Assembly: GCA_009735695.1 (NCBI GenBank)
Contig: SRSL01000008.1
Span: 51,806 to 115,805, forward strand
DNA length: 64,000 nt
Direction of reading: 5' to 3'
DNA from: Christiangramia bathymodioli
GTDB lineage: Bacteria; Bacteroidota; Bacteroidia; Flavobacteriales; Flavobacteriaceae
In this document: positions 9,463 to 17,817 of the stretch, piece by piece
Position numbering within the stretch: position 1 is the first letter of the stretch
How the letters are laid out: each line of letters begins with the position of its first letter
Translations under genes and position numbers: made by a program
The notes under the pieces: model-generated
Seen by the model: only the letters and a program-made list of their open reading frames with translations
What the model was told of the DNA's origin: nothing
The model's database searches: none

Positions 9463-10170
9463 CTAAGATCCGGATTTTTCGAGCATTCCTTTTAGTACGT
9501 TCCAGACATTCTCAGCAACGATTTCCTGACCTTCAGCGGTAGGATGAATGCCATCACCCTGATTGAGATCTGGTCTTCCGGCAACACCTTCGAGCAGGAA
9601 TGGAATAAGTTCCACATCATTCTCTTCTGCCAGTTCCGGGAAGATTTCTTTAAATTCTGAAGTATAATCAGGCCCCATATTTGGTGGAATTTGCATTCCC
9701 GCAAGAACGATCTTCGTGTCGGGGTTCTCATTTTTTACAAAATCGATGATCTCCTGGAGGTTGCTTCGAGTCTCTTCAAGCGGAATCCCCCTGAGCCCAT
9801 CATTTGCTCCCAGTTCGAGAACAAAAATATCCACGTTCTGCTTCAGAACCCAGTCGATCCTGTTTTTCCCACTGGCAGTGGTCTCGCCACTCAAACCAGC
9901 ATTCACCACCTTGTAATCATATCCTAATGAATCTATTTTCCGTTGAATAACGGCCGGGAAGGATTCGGCTGATTCAAGCCCCATGCCAGCTGTAAGGCTG
10001 TTGCCAAAAAAAAGGATGAGCTTTTCAGATTCCTGGGATTCTGATTCTACCACCTCCGTATTTTCAGAGGCTTCTTTCGTTTCTTTCTTTTCAGAATTTC
10101 CGCAGGAAAGCAAAACGAAACAAAAAAGTAAAAAGCTTAGTCCGGCAGATCGTGATATCGTTAATTTCAT
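9463..10170 (-). CDS. tesA: SGNH-family arylesterase / lysophospholipase-like lipoprotein
   Basis: The ATG at 10170 (MKLTISRSAGLSFLLF) gives a lipoprotein signal ending in the lipobox LLSCG, so it is preferred over an upstream ATG at 10212; the product is 235 residues. SGNH blocks: block I appears as FFGNSLTAGMG (GNS instead of the usual GDS, the Ser nucleophile being kept), block III as ELGANDGLRG with the catalytic Asn, and block V as DGIHPTAEG with the Asp/His pair. It should hydrolyse ester or thioester bonds of lipids at the inner face of the outer membrane. tesA stands near a YbbA/YbbP-like ABC transporter, as in E. coli, though two extra genes intervene here. Confidence 0.88.
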   Translation of the reverse strand: MKLTISRSAGLSFLLFCFVLLSCGNSEKKETKEASENTEVVESESQESEKLILFFGNSLTAGMGLESAESFPAVIQRKIDSLGYDYKVVNAGLSGETTASGKNRIDWVLKQNVDIFVLELGANDGLRGIPLEETRSNLQEIIDFVKNENPDTKIVLAGMQIPPNMGPDYTSEFKEIFPELAEENDVELIPFLLEGVAGRPDLNQGDGIHPTAEGQEIVAENVWNVLKGMLEKSGS

Positions 10171-10369
10171 TTGATGTAGGTTCAATTTTATGAGGTAAAA
10201 GGTAAGCAACAAGCGGTATAAATTGAAAATTCAGGCACTAATAATTCTATGGGTTTTGAAATCCTTTCTTCTTAAGCAAGGTATTTTGGATGAAATGCAT
10301 CATTTTTGCACCTCCAAAAATTGCTGCATCCTGTCCCGATACGTTAAGAAAATACCCGGCCTGATCTTT

Positions 10370-10885
10370 ATGAGCCTGCACTTTTGCTTCCTGCTGGCTG
10401 CAATGTTTCAAAATGGCTTAAATCTGTTTCTTATAGTATCAATTGGGTTACTCGGTGTTAGCTTGAACATTTGTTACTGGAATAATCTGAAAGATGAAAA
10501 AGGCATTTTAAAACTGTCAGATCTCGCGCTGGTACTTTTTTCTGTTTTAGGAGCCTTGACCACCTTTTGGTTAAATATCGAACACGACCTTGGAGCTGTC
10601 CTTTCAGCAGGGCTTACAGGGCTTTTCGGCTCATTTATCCCATTCATCAACCGAAAATCTGATATTTTAAGGGAAATACCGGTAGCCTTACATTGCGGGG
10701 CTTTTGCAGGAATGACCTCTCCTCTGGTTGCGAATGACTATTCCTTCATTCTGCTTGCTGGTTTGTTCAGCGGATTGATTTTAGTCATGACCAAAACCAG
10801 TTTTCAGGGCTTCGGCGGAAAATTGGGAACTATCGCTTTTGGCGGGGTATGCGCGACTTCATTAATTCTTTATTTTTTAGGGTAA
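10370..10885 (+). CDS. Multi-spanning membrane protein of unknown function, paralogue of the next gene
   Basis: About 171 residues from the ATG at 10370 (MSLHFCFLLAAMF). In-frame starts at 10295 (ATG) and 10223 (TTG) would add a Cys-rich, non-hydrophobic extension that does not look like a natural N-terminus; the start is therefore uncertain. Four or five hydrophobic helices are visible. A stretch IPVALHCGAFAGMTSPLVA and a later GFGGKLGT align with IPVICIGASFVGMASSRVV and GFGGSLGT in the neighbour, and ALTTFWLN aligns with ALFTFYLN. The stop codon abuts the ATG of the next gene, so the two are surely co-translated. I do not recognise the family; a two-subunit transporter or channel is one possibility. 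Confidence 0.7.
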   Translation: MSLHFCFLLAAMFQNGLNLFLIVSIGLLGVSLNICYWNNLKDEKGILKLSDLALVLFSVLGALTTFWLNIEHDLGAVLSAGLTGLFGSFIPFINRKSDILREIPVALHCGAFAGMTSPLVANDYSFILLAGLFSGLILVMTKTSFQGFGGKLGTIAFGGVCATSLILYFLG

Positions 10886-11314
10886 ATGGAAACTGCTGTC
10901 ATTCTTATTTCCGGAATTATTTTCGCACTCTTCACCTTTTATCTCAACAACCGGTTACAACTGGGCGGAATAATGGCTTCTGCAGGAATTTCGGTATTTG
11001 TCGCTCTAATTTTCCGGTTTAATCCCAACCTGCTGCATCCCTATCTTACCAACACCATTCCTGTAATATGTATAGGCGCATCCTTTGTTGGAATGGCCAG
11101 CTCACGGGTAGTTCGAAAATCCTCGACAATAGGCGTCGCAGGCTTGATCTTCTCTATTATTTTCCTGATTGGAAGTCCGTTTTTTGAAGGATTTGGGGGA
11201 AGCCTGGGTACCTCTGCAGCGATCGCGTTGGGTAGCGTGTTGGGTTTAAAGCATTTGAAGACCTATCTTTTGAAATTCAGTTCATTTTTCAGTAAAAACT
11301 CAAACAAGCCTTAA
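10886..11314 (+). CDS. Small membrane protein of unknown function, paralogue of the preceding gene
   Basis: 142 residues, almost entirely hydrophobic, with four or five helices and a basic C-terminal tail (KTYLLKFSSFFSKNSNKP), which suggests a cytoplasmic C-terminus. The ATG follows the upstream TAA with no spacing. Landmarks ALFTFYLN, IPVICIGASFVGMAS and EGFGGSLGT match the preceding protein in the same order and at similar spacing, so the pair looks like a gene duplication whose copies act together. Function not recognised. Confidence 0.75.
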   Translation: METAVILISGIIFALFTFYLNNRLQLGGIMASAGISVFVALIFRFNPNLLHPYLTNTIPVICIGASFVGMASSRVVRKSSTIGVAGLIFSIIFLIGSPFFEGFGGSLGTSAAIALGSVLGLKHLKTYLLKFSSFFSKNSNKP

Positions 11315-11395
11315 AACACACACAGACTTCTCTTAATCTGTGTTCATAAATTAAAATCATTTCTTATTTTACGAATTCTGAAAATAAGATGATAC

Positions 11396-12076
11396 ATGGC
11401 TCATATTTTAAAGGTTCAAAACCTGAAGAAAACCTATTCAAGCGGTTCGAAGGAGTTAACCGTTCTGGAAGATATCAATTTCGAGATTCAGGAAAAGGAA
11501 ACCTTTTCTATTGTAGGACCTTCCGGAAGCGGAAAAACTACCTTGCTTGGTTTGTGTGCCGGACTCGACCAGCCAGATTCCGGAAGCATTGAACTTTGCG
11601 GCACCAACCTGCAACAGCTTGATGAAGATGAACGAGCCTTTTTGCGAAATAAAAAAGTTGGGTTCGTTTTCCAGGATTTTCAATTAATCCCAACGCTTAC
11701 AGCCCTTGAAAATGTTGCCGTCCCGCTGGAATTACAGGGTGACCCCAGGGCGGAAGAAGTGAGCCGAGATCTTTTAAGCAAAGTTGGACTAAAAGACCGA
11801 TTTGATCATTATCCGTCTCAACTTTCAGGCGGAGAAAAACAACGGGTCGCGGTCGCAAGGGCCTTCAGCAACCGGCCTTCAATTCTGTTTGCAGATGAAC
11901 CCACCGGAAACCTGGATGAAGAAACCGGCCAGAAGGTAGTTGAATTGCTGATGGAACTCAATACAGCAGCAGGCACGACCCTCGTAATCGTAACTCACGA
12001 CCTGGAGCTGGCCCAGAAGACCCAGCGCATTTTGCGGTTAAAAGGTGGCCGAATCCTGAAAACCGAAGCGGTATAA
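11396..12076 (+). CDS. ABC transporter ATP-binding protein (YbbA/LolD-like)
   Basis: 226 residues. Walker A GPSGSGKT at 41-48, Q-loop FVFQDFQLIP about 90-99, signature LSGGEKQR at 143-150, Walker B ILFADEPTG about 163-171 and switch His in VTHD. This is the MacB/LolD/YbbA subfamily that partners with FtsX-type permeases. The stop overlaps the permease start as TAATG. The substrate is unknown; proximity to tesA as in E. coli suggests an envelope lipid or lipoprotein-related export task, which is inference. Confidence 0.93.
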   Translation: MAHILKVQNLKKTYSSGSKELTVLEDINFEIQEKETFSIVGPSGSGKTTLLGLCAGLDQPDSGSIELCGTNLQQLDEDERAFLRNKKVGFVFQDFQLIPTLTALENVAVPLELQGDPRAEEVSRDLLSKVGLKDRFDHYPSQLSGGEKQRVAVARAFSNRPSILFADEPTGNLDEETGQKVVELLMELNTAAGTTLVIVTHDLELAQKTQRILRLKGGRILKTEAV

Positions 12077-14622
12077 TGAGCACTAAGAATCAAAAGACCA
12101 ATTTTAGCTGGTTGCTAAAAATGGCTCTGAGAGATGGAAAGTCCAGTGCCAGAAAATTAGCACTCTTCATGGCCTCGATCGTGTTGGGAATTGCCGCGGT
12201 AGTTTCCATACAGTCTTTCAGCCACAATTTAAAAAAGAATATCGCCCTTCAGTCGAAAGCACTAATGGGTGCCGATTACATTATTGATAGTGATAAGCCG
12301 CTTACCGCAAGGGTCGAAGGCATCATCGACTCCCTTGGTGGTGCAGATGGCAGGGAGATCAGTTTTGCCTCTATGGCTGCTTTCCCAGGAAATCAGGGAA
12401 CCAAGCTGGTCCAGGTGCGTGGAATTGAAGGTGGATTTCCATTTTATGGAGAGCTGGAAACCCAGCCTTCAACAGCTGCCAGCCAGTTTCTAAGTGAAAA
12501 TGGCGCGCTTGTGGATGCAACAGTCATGCTTCAATTAGGCCTGGAAGTGGGCGATCCAGTCAAGATCGGGGATATTTCCATTCCTATTGTAGGCGCTTTA
12601 AAATCGGTTCCCGGAAGTTCCTCGGTTTTCAGTTCAGTGGCACCCCCGGTTTTGATCCCATATAGTCTTATTGAACAAACCGGGCTTATTCAAACCGGCA
12701 GCCGCATTGACTATAAATATTATTTTGTGGCCGAACCCACTGCCGACATGGACCGGCTGGACAGGGACCTCGATCCCATACTCGATGCCAACGAAGCCGA
12801 TCTTGACACCCATACCTCGACCAGTGAACGACTTGGACGACGCTATGAGAACTTCGGAAAATTCCTGAACCTTGTTGCCTTTATTGCCCTATTGTTAGGC
12901 TGCGTAGGGATTGCCAGTGCGATTCATATCTATATCAAGGAAAAACTGAAAACCATCGCTATCCTGAAATGCCTGGGAATAAGCAAAAAACAAAGCTTCA
13001 TGATCTTTTTGATACAGATAGCCGGAATTGGATTGCTCGGTGGAATAATCGGGACCACAATTGGGGTTCTGCTCCAGCAATTATTTCCATTGATACTCCA
13101 GGATTTTATCCCCATCGAGATCGAGATCTCTCTGGAACCTAGAGTGATCTTTATTGGAATTTTACTGGGTGTTTTAATGTCTGTACTCTTTGCTCTTTAT
13201 CCTTTGATCGGGACCTTGTATGTTTCTCCATTACAAACTCTTAGGGTGGAAGAATCGAATCCGGTTAGATCCAGAAAAGCAGGACTACTTGTCTTATCAG
13301 GCATCTTCCTATTTATCTTCCTGTTCTCCTTCTGGTTGCTCGAAGACTGGCTGTATGCGCTTTCCTTTGTTGGTGGAGTAATCGTAACCTTCGCTTTACT
13401 GGCCGGAGTTGCTAATTTGTTTATGAAAGCGATCAGGAAATATTTTCCGAAATCCTGGGGATTTGTCCCAAGGCAAAGTCTGCTTAACCTTTTCAGACCG
13501 CAAAATCAAACTCTTATCCTCGTCATTACAATTGGTGTAGGAACCTTTCTAATAAGCACCCTGTATTTTACGAAGGACGTACTGCTTGCCCAGGCTTCGC
13601 TGGAAGAACAGGCGAATAGCCCGAATATGATCCTGCTGGATGTACAAAACGATCAGCAGCAAAAAGTGGTCAATACCATACAATCTCAGGAAATCCCGCT
13701 TCTTGAAAATATCCCGATTGTGACCATGCGGGTGGAAAGCATCAAGGGAAGGCCAGCCGATGAAATACGTGAAGACACGACTTCAAGAGTCAACGGTTGG
13801 GTGTTGAGGCATGAGTTCAGAACGACTTACAGGGATTCGCTAATTGCTTCCGAAGTTCTACAGGAAGGAGAATGGATCGGGAAAGCCAGCATGAATGATA
13901 CGGTACCTATTTCCATCAGTGATAATTTTGCTGAAGATGCCAAGGTTGGACCGGGCGATGCTGTAAGTTTCAATGTTCAGGGAGTTATCCTGAATACGGT
14001 TGTAAAGAGTGTACGGACAGTTGACTGGAGCCGGATGCAGCTTAATTTTTCGATCGTATTTCCAACCGGTGTGCTGGAAGATGCTCCGCAATTCAGGGTT
14101 TTGACCACCAAGGTTCCTAATGAGGAGGCTTCAGCAAACCTTCAGCAAAAACTGGTAGACCAGTTTCCGAATGTTACGATAATAGACCTTCGACAGGTAT
14201 TAAGTATTATCGAAGACCTGTTGACTAAAATTTCCTGGTTGATCAATTTCATGGCTTTCTTTAGTATTCTTACAGGAATAATTGTTTTAATAGGAGCTGT
14301 TCGAACCAGTAAGTATCAAAGAATAAGAGAGAGTGTTTTACTCCGTACCATTGGTGCAAGAAGCGAGCAAATCCTGAAGATCCTGGCGCTGGAATATCTT
14401 TACCTCGGAATCCTGGCAGCACTTTCGGGAATCATACTGTCATTAATAAGTGCTCAATTACTGGCGTGGCTGGTATTTGAAACCACCTTTATTCCTTCAT
14501 GGAAACCCTTCTTAATTCTTTTCCCTGGAATAATCCTTCTGGTTCTAATAGTTGGACTTGGGAATAGTTTAGGAGTGATCAAGAGTCCGCCACTGGTGGT
14601 TTTGAGAAAAGAGCTTGGGTAA
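12076..14622 (+). CDS. FtsX-type ABC transporter permease (YbbP-like)
   Basis: 848 residues with the YbbP layout: an N-terminal helix about residues 28-50, a large periplasmic domain, three helices of a first FtsX domain (about 262-385), a pair of central helices (about 405-455), a helix near 475-495, a second periplasmic domain, and a last three-helix FtsX domain (about 715-840) ending VVLRKELG. Such permeases do not move substrates across the inner membrane but use ATP for mechanical work at the periplasmic side. It forms the transporter with the overlapping ATPase gene. A palindrome just after its stop may mark the transcript end. Confidence 0.9.
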   Translation: MSTKNQKTNFSWLLKMALRDGKSSARKLALFMASIVLGIAAVVSIQSFSHNLKKNIALQSKALMGADYIIDSDKPLTARVEGIIDSLGGADGREISFASMAAFPGNQGTKLVQVRGIEGGFPFYGELETQPSTAASQFLSENGALVDATVMLQLGLEVGDPVKIGDISIPIVGALKSVPGSSSVFSSVAPPVLIPYSLIEQTGLIQTGSRIDYKYYFVAEPTADMDRLDRDLDPILDANEADLDTHTSTSERLGRRYENFGKFLNLVAFIALLLGCVGIASAIHIYIKEKLKTIAILKCLGISKKQSFMIFLIQIAGIGLLGGIIGTTIGVLLQQLFPLILQDFIPIEIEISLEPRVIFIGILLGVLMSVLFALYPLIGTLYVSPLQTLRVEESNPVRSRKAGLLVLSGIFLFIFLFSFWLLEDWLYALSFVGGVIVTFALLAGVANLFMKAIRKYFPKSWGFVPRQSLLNLFRPQNQTLILVITIGVGTFLISTLYFTKDVLLAQASLEEQANSPNMILLDVQNDQQQKVVNTIQSQEIPLLENIPIVTMRVESIKGRPADEIREDTTSRVNGWVLRHEFRTTYRDSLIASEVLQEGEWIGKASMNDTVPISISDNFAEDAKVGPGDAVSFNVQGVILNTVVKSVRTVDWSRMQLNFSIVFPTGVLEDAPQFRVLTTKVPNEEASANLQQKLVDQFPNVTIIDLRQVLSIIEDLLTKISWLINFMAFFSILTGIIVLIGAVRTSKYQRIRESVLLRTIGARSEQILKILALEYLYLGILAALSGIILSLISAQLLAWLVFETTFIPSWKPFLILFPGIILLVLIVGLGNSLGVIKSPPLVVLRKELG

Positions 14623-14649
14623 AGTCTGAATGGAACAGTTCCAAAACTT
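14622..14649. other. Palindrome after the ABC permease gene
   Basis: TGGAAC-A-GTTCCA (14631-14643) flanked by AAGT and ACTT (14622-14625 and 14646-14649) lies at the 3' end of the permease gene, between convergent genes. There is no T run, so it is not a clear terminator. It could be a mRNA 3'-end structure or a binding site; only the symmetry is certain. Confidence 0.35.
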
Positions 14650-14729
14650 AAATGCCATTTTTCGAAGGTACTGCTTCATAATACCCATTAAAGATTTTCA
14701 AATTCAACAGTTAAATTTAATACGGGGTT

Positions 14730-15185
14730 TCAAATTAAACCCAGATAACCATCTATAATAGCGCTTATACTGTTTTTCATGAAGGCTTCATCCCTTAATT
14801 GAAAGAAAAGAATAACCTGCTCTATAAAATATAAACTATATTCAACGATCTTGTTGGCCGAGAAAACGACCAGAAACATTGCTCCAAGAGCACTGAGCGT
14901 TAAATAAATTGGCTTAAGAAAACCTACTACTAGTAAGGTAATGATCAAACCTAATAGGAGTCCGTTAAACAATGATATTTCAAGACCGAAAACTGAAATA
15001 GCTGTTACGCCAGAAGTGGTTAGGATTGATAAGCTTTCCTTTACAAAACTTCTGGTTCTTTTAACCGTTCTTGAGAATGATGAGTTCCTGGGATTAAGGT
15101 CCTGTGAAGCGGGATATTGCTTCCTGGCACTTCCCTGCAAATCCTTAATAATTGAGTCTCTGGTGATTTTTGTTGATGAAACCAT
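14730..15185 (-). CDS. Small membrane protein of unknown function
   Basis: 151 residues with a hydrophilic, basic N-terminal region (residues 1-50, including a Ser/Arg-rich stretch) and two to three hydrophobic segments at about 58-98 and 103-130. The family is not recognised; superficially it resembles small holin-like or DUF-type inner-membrane proteins. It stands alone, divergent from the AraC-type gene with 250 bases between them and convergent with the ABC permease. Codon use and reading-frame length look genuine. Confidence 0.6.
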   Translation of the reverse strand: MVSSTKITRDSIIKDLQGSARKQYPASQDLNPRNSSFSRTVKRTRSFVKESLSILTTSGVTAISVFGLEISLFNGLLLGLIITLLVVGFLKPIYLTLSALGAMFLVVFSANKIVEYSLYFIEQVILFFQLRDEAFMKNSISAIIDGYLGLI

Positions 15186-15273
15186 GATGAATGTCTTTAA
15201 TTAGTTAATAAAGACATGATAGAAAATCGGGCTTATCTTAATTGATAACTAAGCACTAAGGTAACTTATTAAG

Positions 15274-15305
15274 ATATGCAGCGAAAGGGGAAAATCCCCT
15301 TAAAT
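15274..15305 (+). promoter_or_regulatory. Palindromic element upstream of the AraC-type gene (copy 1)
   Basis: AAGGGGA-AAA-TCCCCTT (15285-15301) is a perfect 7-bp inverted repeat about 140 bases before the regulator's start. A 32-base stretch around it matches, at 24 of 32 positions by hand alignment, the stretch upstream of wrbA (17161-17192, read on the other strand). Being shared by two neighbouring genes, one of them a transcription regulator, suggests an operator. Confidence 0.5.
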
Positions 15306-15437
15306 GCTGTTTTTCAACACTTTAGATACAGGAGTTTTTCCTTTTAGTATAAGTTTAACTTGGTTAATAGGATTAAAATCAACAACACCCCTTAAATTTA
15401 AAAGGATAAAATTTTCAAAATCACCAATTAGCTACAA

Positions 15438-16454
15438 ATGGAAACCTATCATTTGGAATTAAATGATGTAGACGATTTCATACCTGAATTAGCAAAGAAC
15501 TTCGATTTAGACTTCAGAGAAAACCTGGGAGAATACCACCTTGACATCCCTCCATCTCTAGGCGAAGGTTATATTAAGGGTATCAATTTCCCAAATGGGA
15601 TTGGCCTGTACACCTATAAATGTAACTTTCACGAAAACCTGAAACTAAAAGTTTCACTTCCTACCGTTAACCCAATTCGTTTCCTGTATTGTATAGAAGG
15701 TGAAATAGACAGTTACTTTTTAAATACTGAGGATATGGTGCACCTCCATGACCATCAATATCTCATTGCTGCACCTAAAGAAGCAGAAACTCACAACCTG
15801 GTATTTAAAAAAGATACCTGTTTCACTTTATGCTACTTGGAGATCGACCGGCTGAAGTTTCAGCAATATTTTTCATTTAATCTTAATCAACTAGAACCTA
15901 TTTATTATAAGATTTTCAGCGATATCAAAGCAAAGAACAGAATTTGTGATACCGGAAGTTTTAGTCCGAAGACTGCAGATATCATTAGAGAGATCAAAGA
16001 TTGTGACCTGGAAGGCTTTCCAAGGATCAGTTTTATAGGAGCAAAATCTCTGGAAATTCTCAGTTTTATGTTGACCCGCTTTAAAAAAGAGGGAGAAAAT
16101 CTTTACAAGAAACATTTAAAAGACCGGGAATTGAAATCGGTAGATAAGGTGGTTGAATATATTAATGAAAATCTTTCCAATACCGGAACGGTGGAGTCAC
16201 TGGCTAAAATTGCCGGGATGAACTCCAATAAGCTACAGGAGGCATTCCAGATCGTTTATGGGAAAACGGTGAATGCTTATGTTCGAGACATTAGACTTAC
16301 CAAAGCTTTACAAATGCTCTCTAACGGAAATAAGAATGTAAGTGAAGTGGTATATGAGCTCGGTCTTTCCAGCCGAAGCTATTTTTCCAAGATCTTTAAA
16401 GAAAAATACGGCATATCTCCACGCAATATTCTGGTGAGACATGCCGATAAATAA
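15438..16454 (+). CDS. AraC family transcriptional regulator
   Basis: 338 residues. The C-terminal hundred residues carry the two AraC helix-turn-helix units: ENLSNTGTVESLAKIAGMNS with NKLQEAFQIVYGKTVNAYVR, then KNVSEVVYELGLSSRSYFSK followed by IFKEKYGISPRNI. The N-terminal 200 residues show a beta-rich ligand-binding part with HLHDHQYLIAAPKEAETHN typical of a cupin-like sensor domain. It faces wrbA tail to tail and shares an upstream palindrome with it, so it may control itself and wrbA. The inducer is unknown. Confidence 0.92.
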   Translation: METYHLELNDVDDFIPELAKNFDLDFRENLGEYHLDIPPSLGEGYIKGINFPNGIGLYTYKCNFHENLKLKVSLPTVNPIRFLYCIEGEIDSYFLNTEDMVHLHDHQYLIAAPKEAETHNLVFKKDTCFTLCYLEIDRLKFQQYFSFNLNQLEPIYYKIFSDIKAKNRICDTGSFSPKTADIIREIKDCDLEGFPRISFIGAKSLEILSFMLTRFKKEGENLYKKHLKDRELKSVDKVVEYINENLSNTGTVESLAKIAGMNSNKLQEAFQIVYGKTVNAYVRDIRLTKALQMLSNGNKNVSEVVYELGLSSRSYFSKIFKEKYGISPRNILVRHADK

Positions 16455-16472
16455 TTTATTTAAATCACAGGC

Positions 16473-17078
16473 TTAGGAATTTCCTTTCTTGACCCATCCG
16501 GCTACCTGCAAGGTTCTCTTAACCTGGTGTTGGATAGCTTTCTGAACTTTTTCGTTCAGTTGCCCTTTTGAAACGCTCACGCCGTATGGATTTCCTCCCG
16601 CATCAAAGATTGACTGGTCTGTATAGGAAGGTGGAACTACAATAGCTCCCCAGTGAAACATGGTCTTATATAAAGATAATAAAGTAGTTTCCTGTCCTCC
16701 ATGTGGATTTTGGGCACTCGTCATACCGCTCACCACTTTATTAACCAGTTTCCCGTTGAACCACAGGCCTCCCGTAGAATCGACTAAAGCCTTGAATTGA
16801 TTGGGCATATTCCCATACCGTGTGGGTATGCTGAATATAAAGGCATCTGCCCAGTCAAGATCGTCTACCGATGCAGTGGGAACATCTTTTGTACTTTCGT
16901 AATGCTTTTTCCATTCCTCGTTCTGAGCAATAGCTTCGGAAGGTGCTGTTTCTTCTACCCTTAACATCTTTACTTCATAATCTCCGCTTTCCCTGGCCGC
17001 TTCGGTTGCCCATTTAGCCATTTGATAATTGGTTCCTGTTGCACTGTAATAAATTACCGCTAGTTTAATTTTTTCCAT
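16473..17078 (-). CDS. wrbA: NAD(P)H:quinone oxidoreductase, WrbA type flavoprotein
   Basis: 201 residues, the standard WrbA length. The flavodoxin-like phosphate loop is YYSATGTNYQMA near the N-terminus; the FMN-contacting IFSIPTRYGNMPNQFKALVD (about residues 83-102) and the GGQETTLLSLYKTMFHWGAIVVPP region are characteristic. WrbA reduces quinones with two electrons in the cytoplasm and protects against oxidative stress. The gene faces the AraC-type regulator and has the same palindrome about 90 bases upstream of its ATG. Confidence 0.93.
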   Translation of the reverse strand: MEKIKLAVIYYSATGTNYQMAKWATEAARESGDYEVKMLRVEETAPSEAIAQNEEWKKHYESTKDVPTASVDDLDWADAFIFSIPTRYGNMPNQFKALVDSTGGLWFNGKLVNKVVSGMTSAQNPHGGQETTLLSLYKTMFHWGAIVVPPSYTDQSIFDAGGNPYGVSVSKGQLNEKVQKAIQHQVKRTLQVAGWVKKGNS

Positions 17079-17160
17079 GATTCAGTTTTTGCCATTAAAA
17101 TAGCTATAAATAATGCCTTAGGATTTTAAGACTTTTATAAATTTTTGTTATAAATATTTT

Positions 17161-17192
17161 ATTTAGGGGAATAATCCCCTTTTACGGCATGT
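17161..17192 (-). promoter_or_regulatory. Palindromic element upstream of wrbA (copy 2)
   Basis: On the plus strand AGGGGA-ATAA-TCCCCT (17165-17180). Read toward wrbA the surrounding 32 bases match the element before the AraC-type gene in core arms and in the flanks (ATGC on one side, AAAT on the other). It lies 83-114 bases upstream of the wrbA ATG and about 150 bases upstream of the rightward small-ORF locus. Confidence 0.5.
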
Positions 17193-17289
17193 TAAATACC
17201 AGTACTTTAGTATCATAAATTAGAAGTAGCGTTCTAATCCCCCCGAAAAAATTACGATGTCCCAAAAAAGTTCTTTTATTTCAGGAACT

Positions 17290-17306
17290 CCCCCCCCAAA
17301 AAAAAA
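17290..17306. repeat. Homopolymer tract C8A9
   Basis: Eight C followed by nine A, just upstream of the small-ORF locus; a shorter C6-G-A6 occurs about 55 bases earlier. Such tracts can slip during replication and can also be sequencing artefacts. Confidence 0.8.
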
Positions 17307-17338
17307 GAGAATTCATCAATCATTTAAATTTTTTCATC

Positions 17339-17476
17339 ATGACAATCTTTTCAAACATCAGCAAACATTTCGGTTCATCAAATGACGGAGATCTCACTCA
17401 CCATAAACCATTCTTGAACCAAAGAACCTCCAATGGCAGAAGCTGTTGGTATAACCGACGAAAATTCGGAGTTTAA
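17339..17476 (+). CDS. Possible small protein, 45 residues
   Basis: ATG at 17339 opens 45 codons (MTIFSNISKHFGSSNDGDLT and a basic, Arg-rich end) before TAA. No signal peptide, no membrane helix, family not recognised. It is preceded by one copy of the 12-mer repeat and lies inside a region that ends in a strong hairpin, so it may be a real short gene or part of a non-coding RNA. Coding status is unproven. Confidence 0.3.
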   Translation: MTIFSNISKHFGSSNDGDLTHHKPFLNQRTSNGRSCWYNRRKFGV

Positions 17477-17513
17477 ATTTCATCACAAAAATTATCATCA
17501 AAATTCATCAATC

Positions 17514-17618
17514 ATGAAAGCAATCTTAAAAGCCCACATCAGGCAAAAGCCAAGAGGAATGCACAACGGCATTGGCCTTAATAGATTAGCAGAGACCGTT
17601 GTGATCAGGAACCATTAG
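17514..17618 (+). CDS. Possible small basic protein, 34 residues
   Basis: ATG at 17514, placed directly behind the second copy of the 12-mer repeat, opens 34 codons: MKAILKAHIRQKPRGMHNGI and GLNRLAETVVIRNH. It is rich in Lys, Arg and His and has no hydrophobic core. A longer in-frame start exists at 17433 but that extension overlaps the previous small ORF. Not recognised; may be a short RNA-binding or toxin-like peptide, or no gene at all. Confidence 0.3.
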   Translation: MKAILKAHIRQKPRGMHNGIGLNRLAETVVIRNH

Positions 17619-17817
17619 ATGTGAGTCCGGGTTTAAACAGAGAAACAATCATTCATACGGGGAAATCATTCATCAATCACGATCTTCTTTTGAAGAAATG
17701 AAAAGCGAAAAATCTTTTCATTCCCGAGCAATAAAAACGAATCTGTATTAGTCAAAACCCGGACATACATCTCACTAAATAAATTAAATTCAAACATCAC
17801 ATCTGTATTTATTGAAT

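Larger units (their letters stand above)
17311..17679. repeat. Three dispersed copies of the 12-mer ATTCATCAATCA
   Basis: Copies at 17311-17322, 17503-17514 and 17668-17679. The first two read ATTCATCAATCAT; the second runs directly into the ATG of the 34-codon ORF, the first lies 16 bases before the ATG of the 45-codon ORF, and the third precedes a stretch with no obvious ORF. Spacing is 192 and 165 bases. The fixed position before two small ORFs argues for a translation or transcription signal rather than chance. Confidence 0.6.

Noticed and set aside
10223..10369. N-terminal extension of the first paralogous membrane protein
   Set aside because: It begins at TTG, has Cys- and Lys-rich sequence unlike a membrane protein start, and has no counterpart in the paralogue.
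17433..17513. Longer start for the 34-codon ORF
   Set aside because: The extension overlaps the preceding small ORF, and the internal ATG sits exactly behind the repeated 12-mer.
17311..17679. The three 12-mer copies as a CRISPR array
   Set aside because: Repeats are too short, only three, spaced 165-192 bases, and no cas gene is present.
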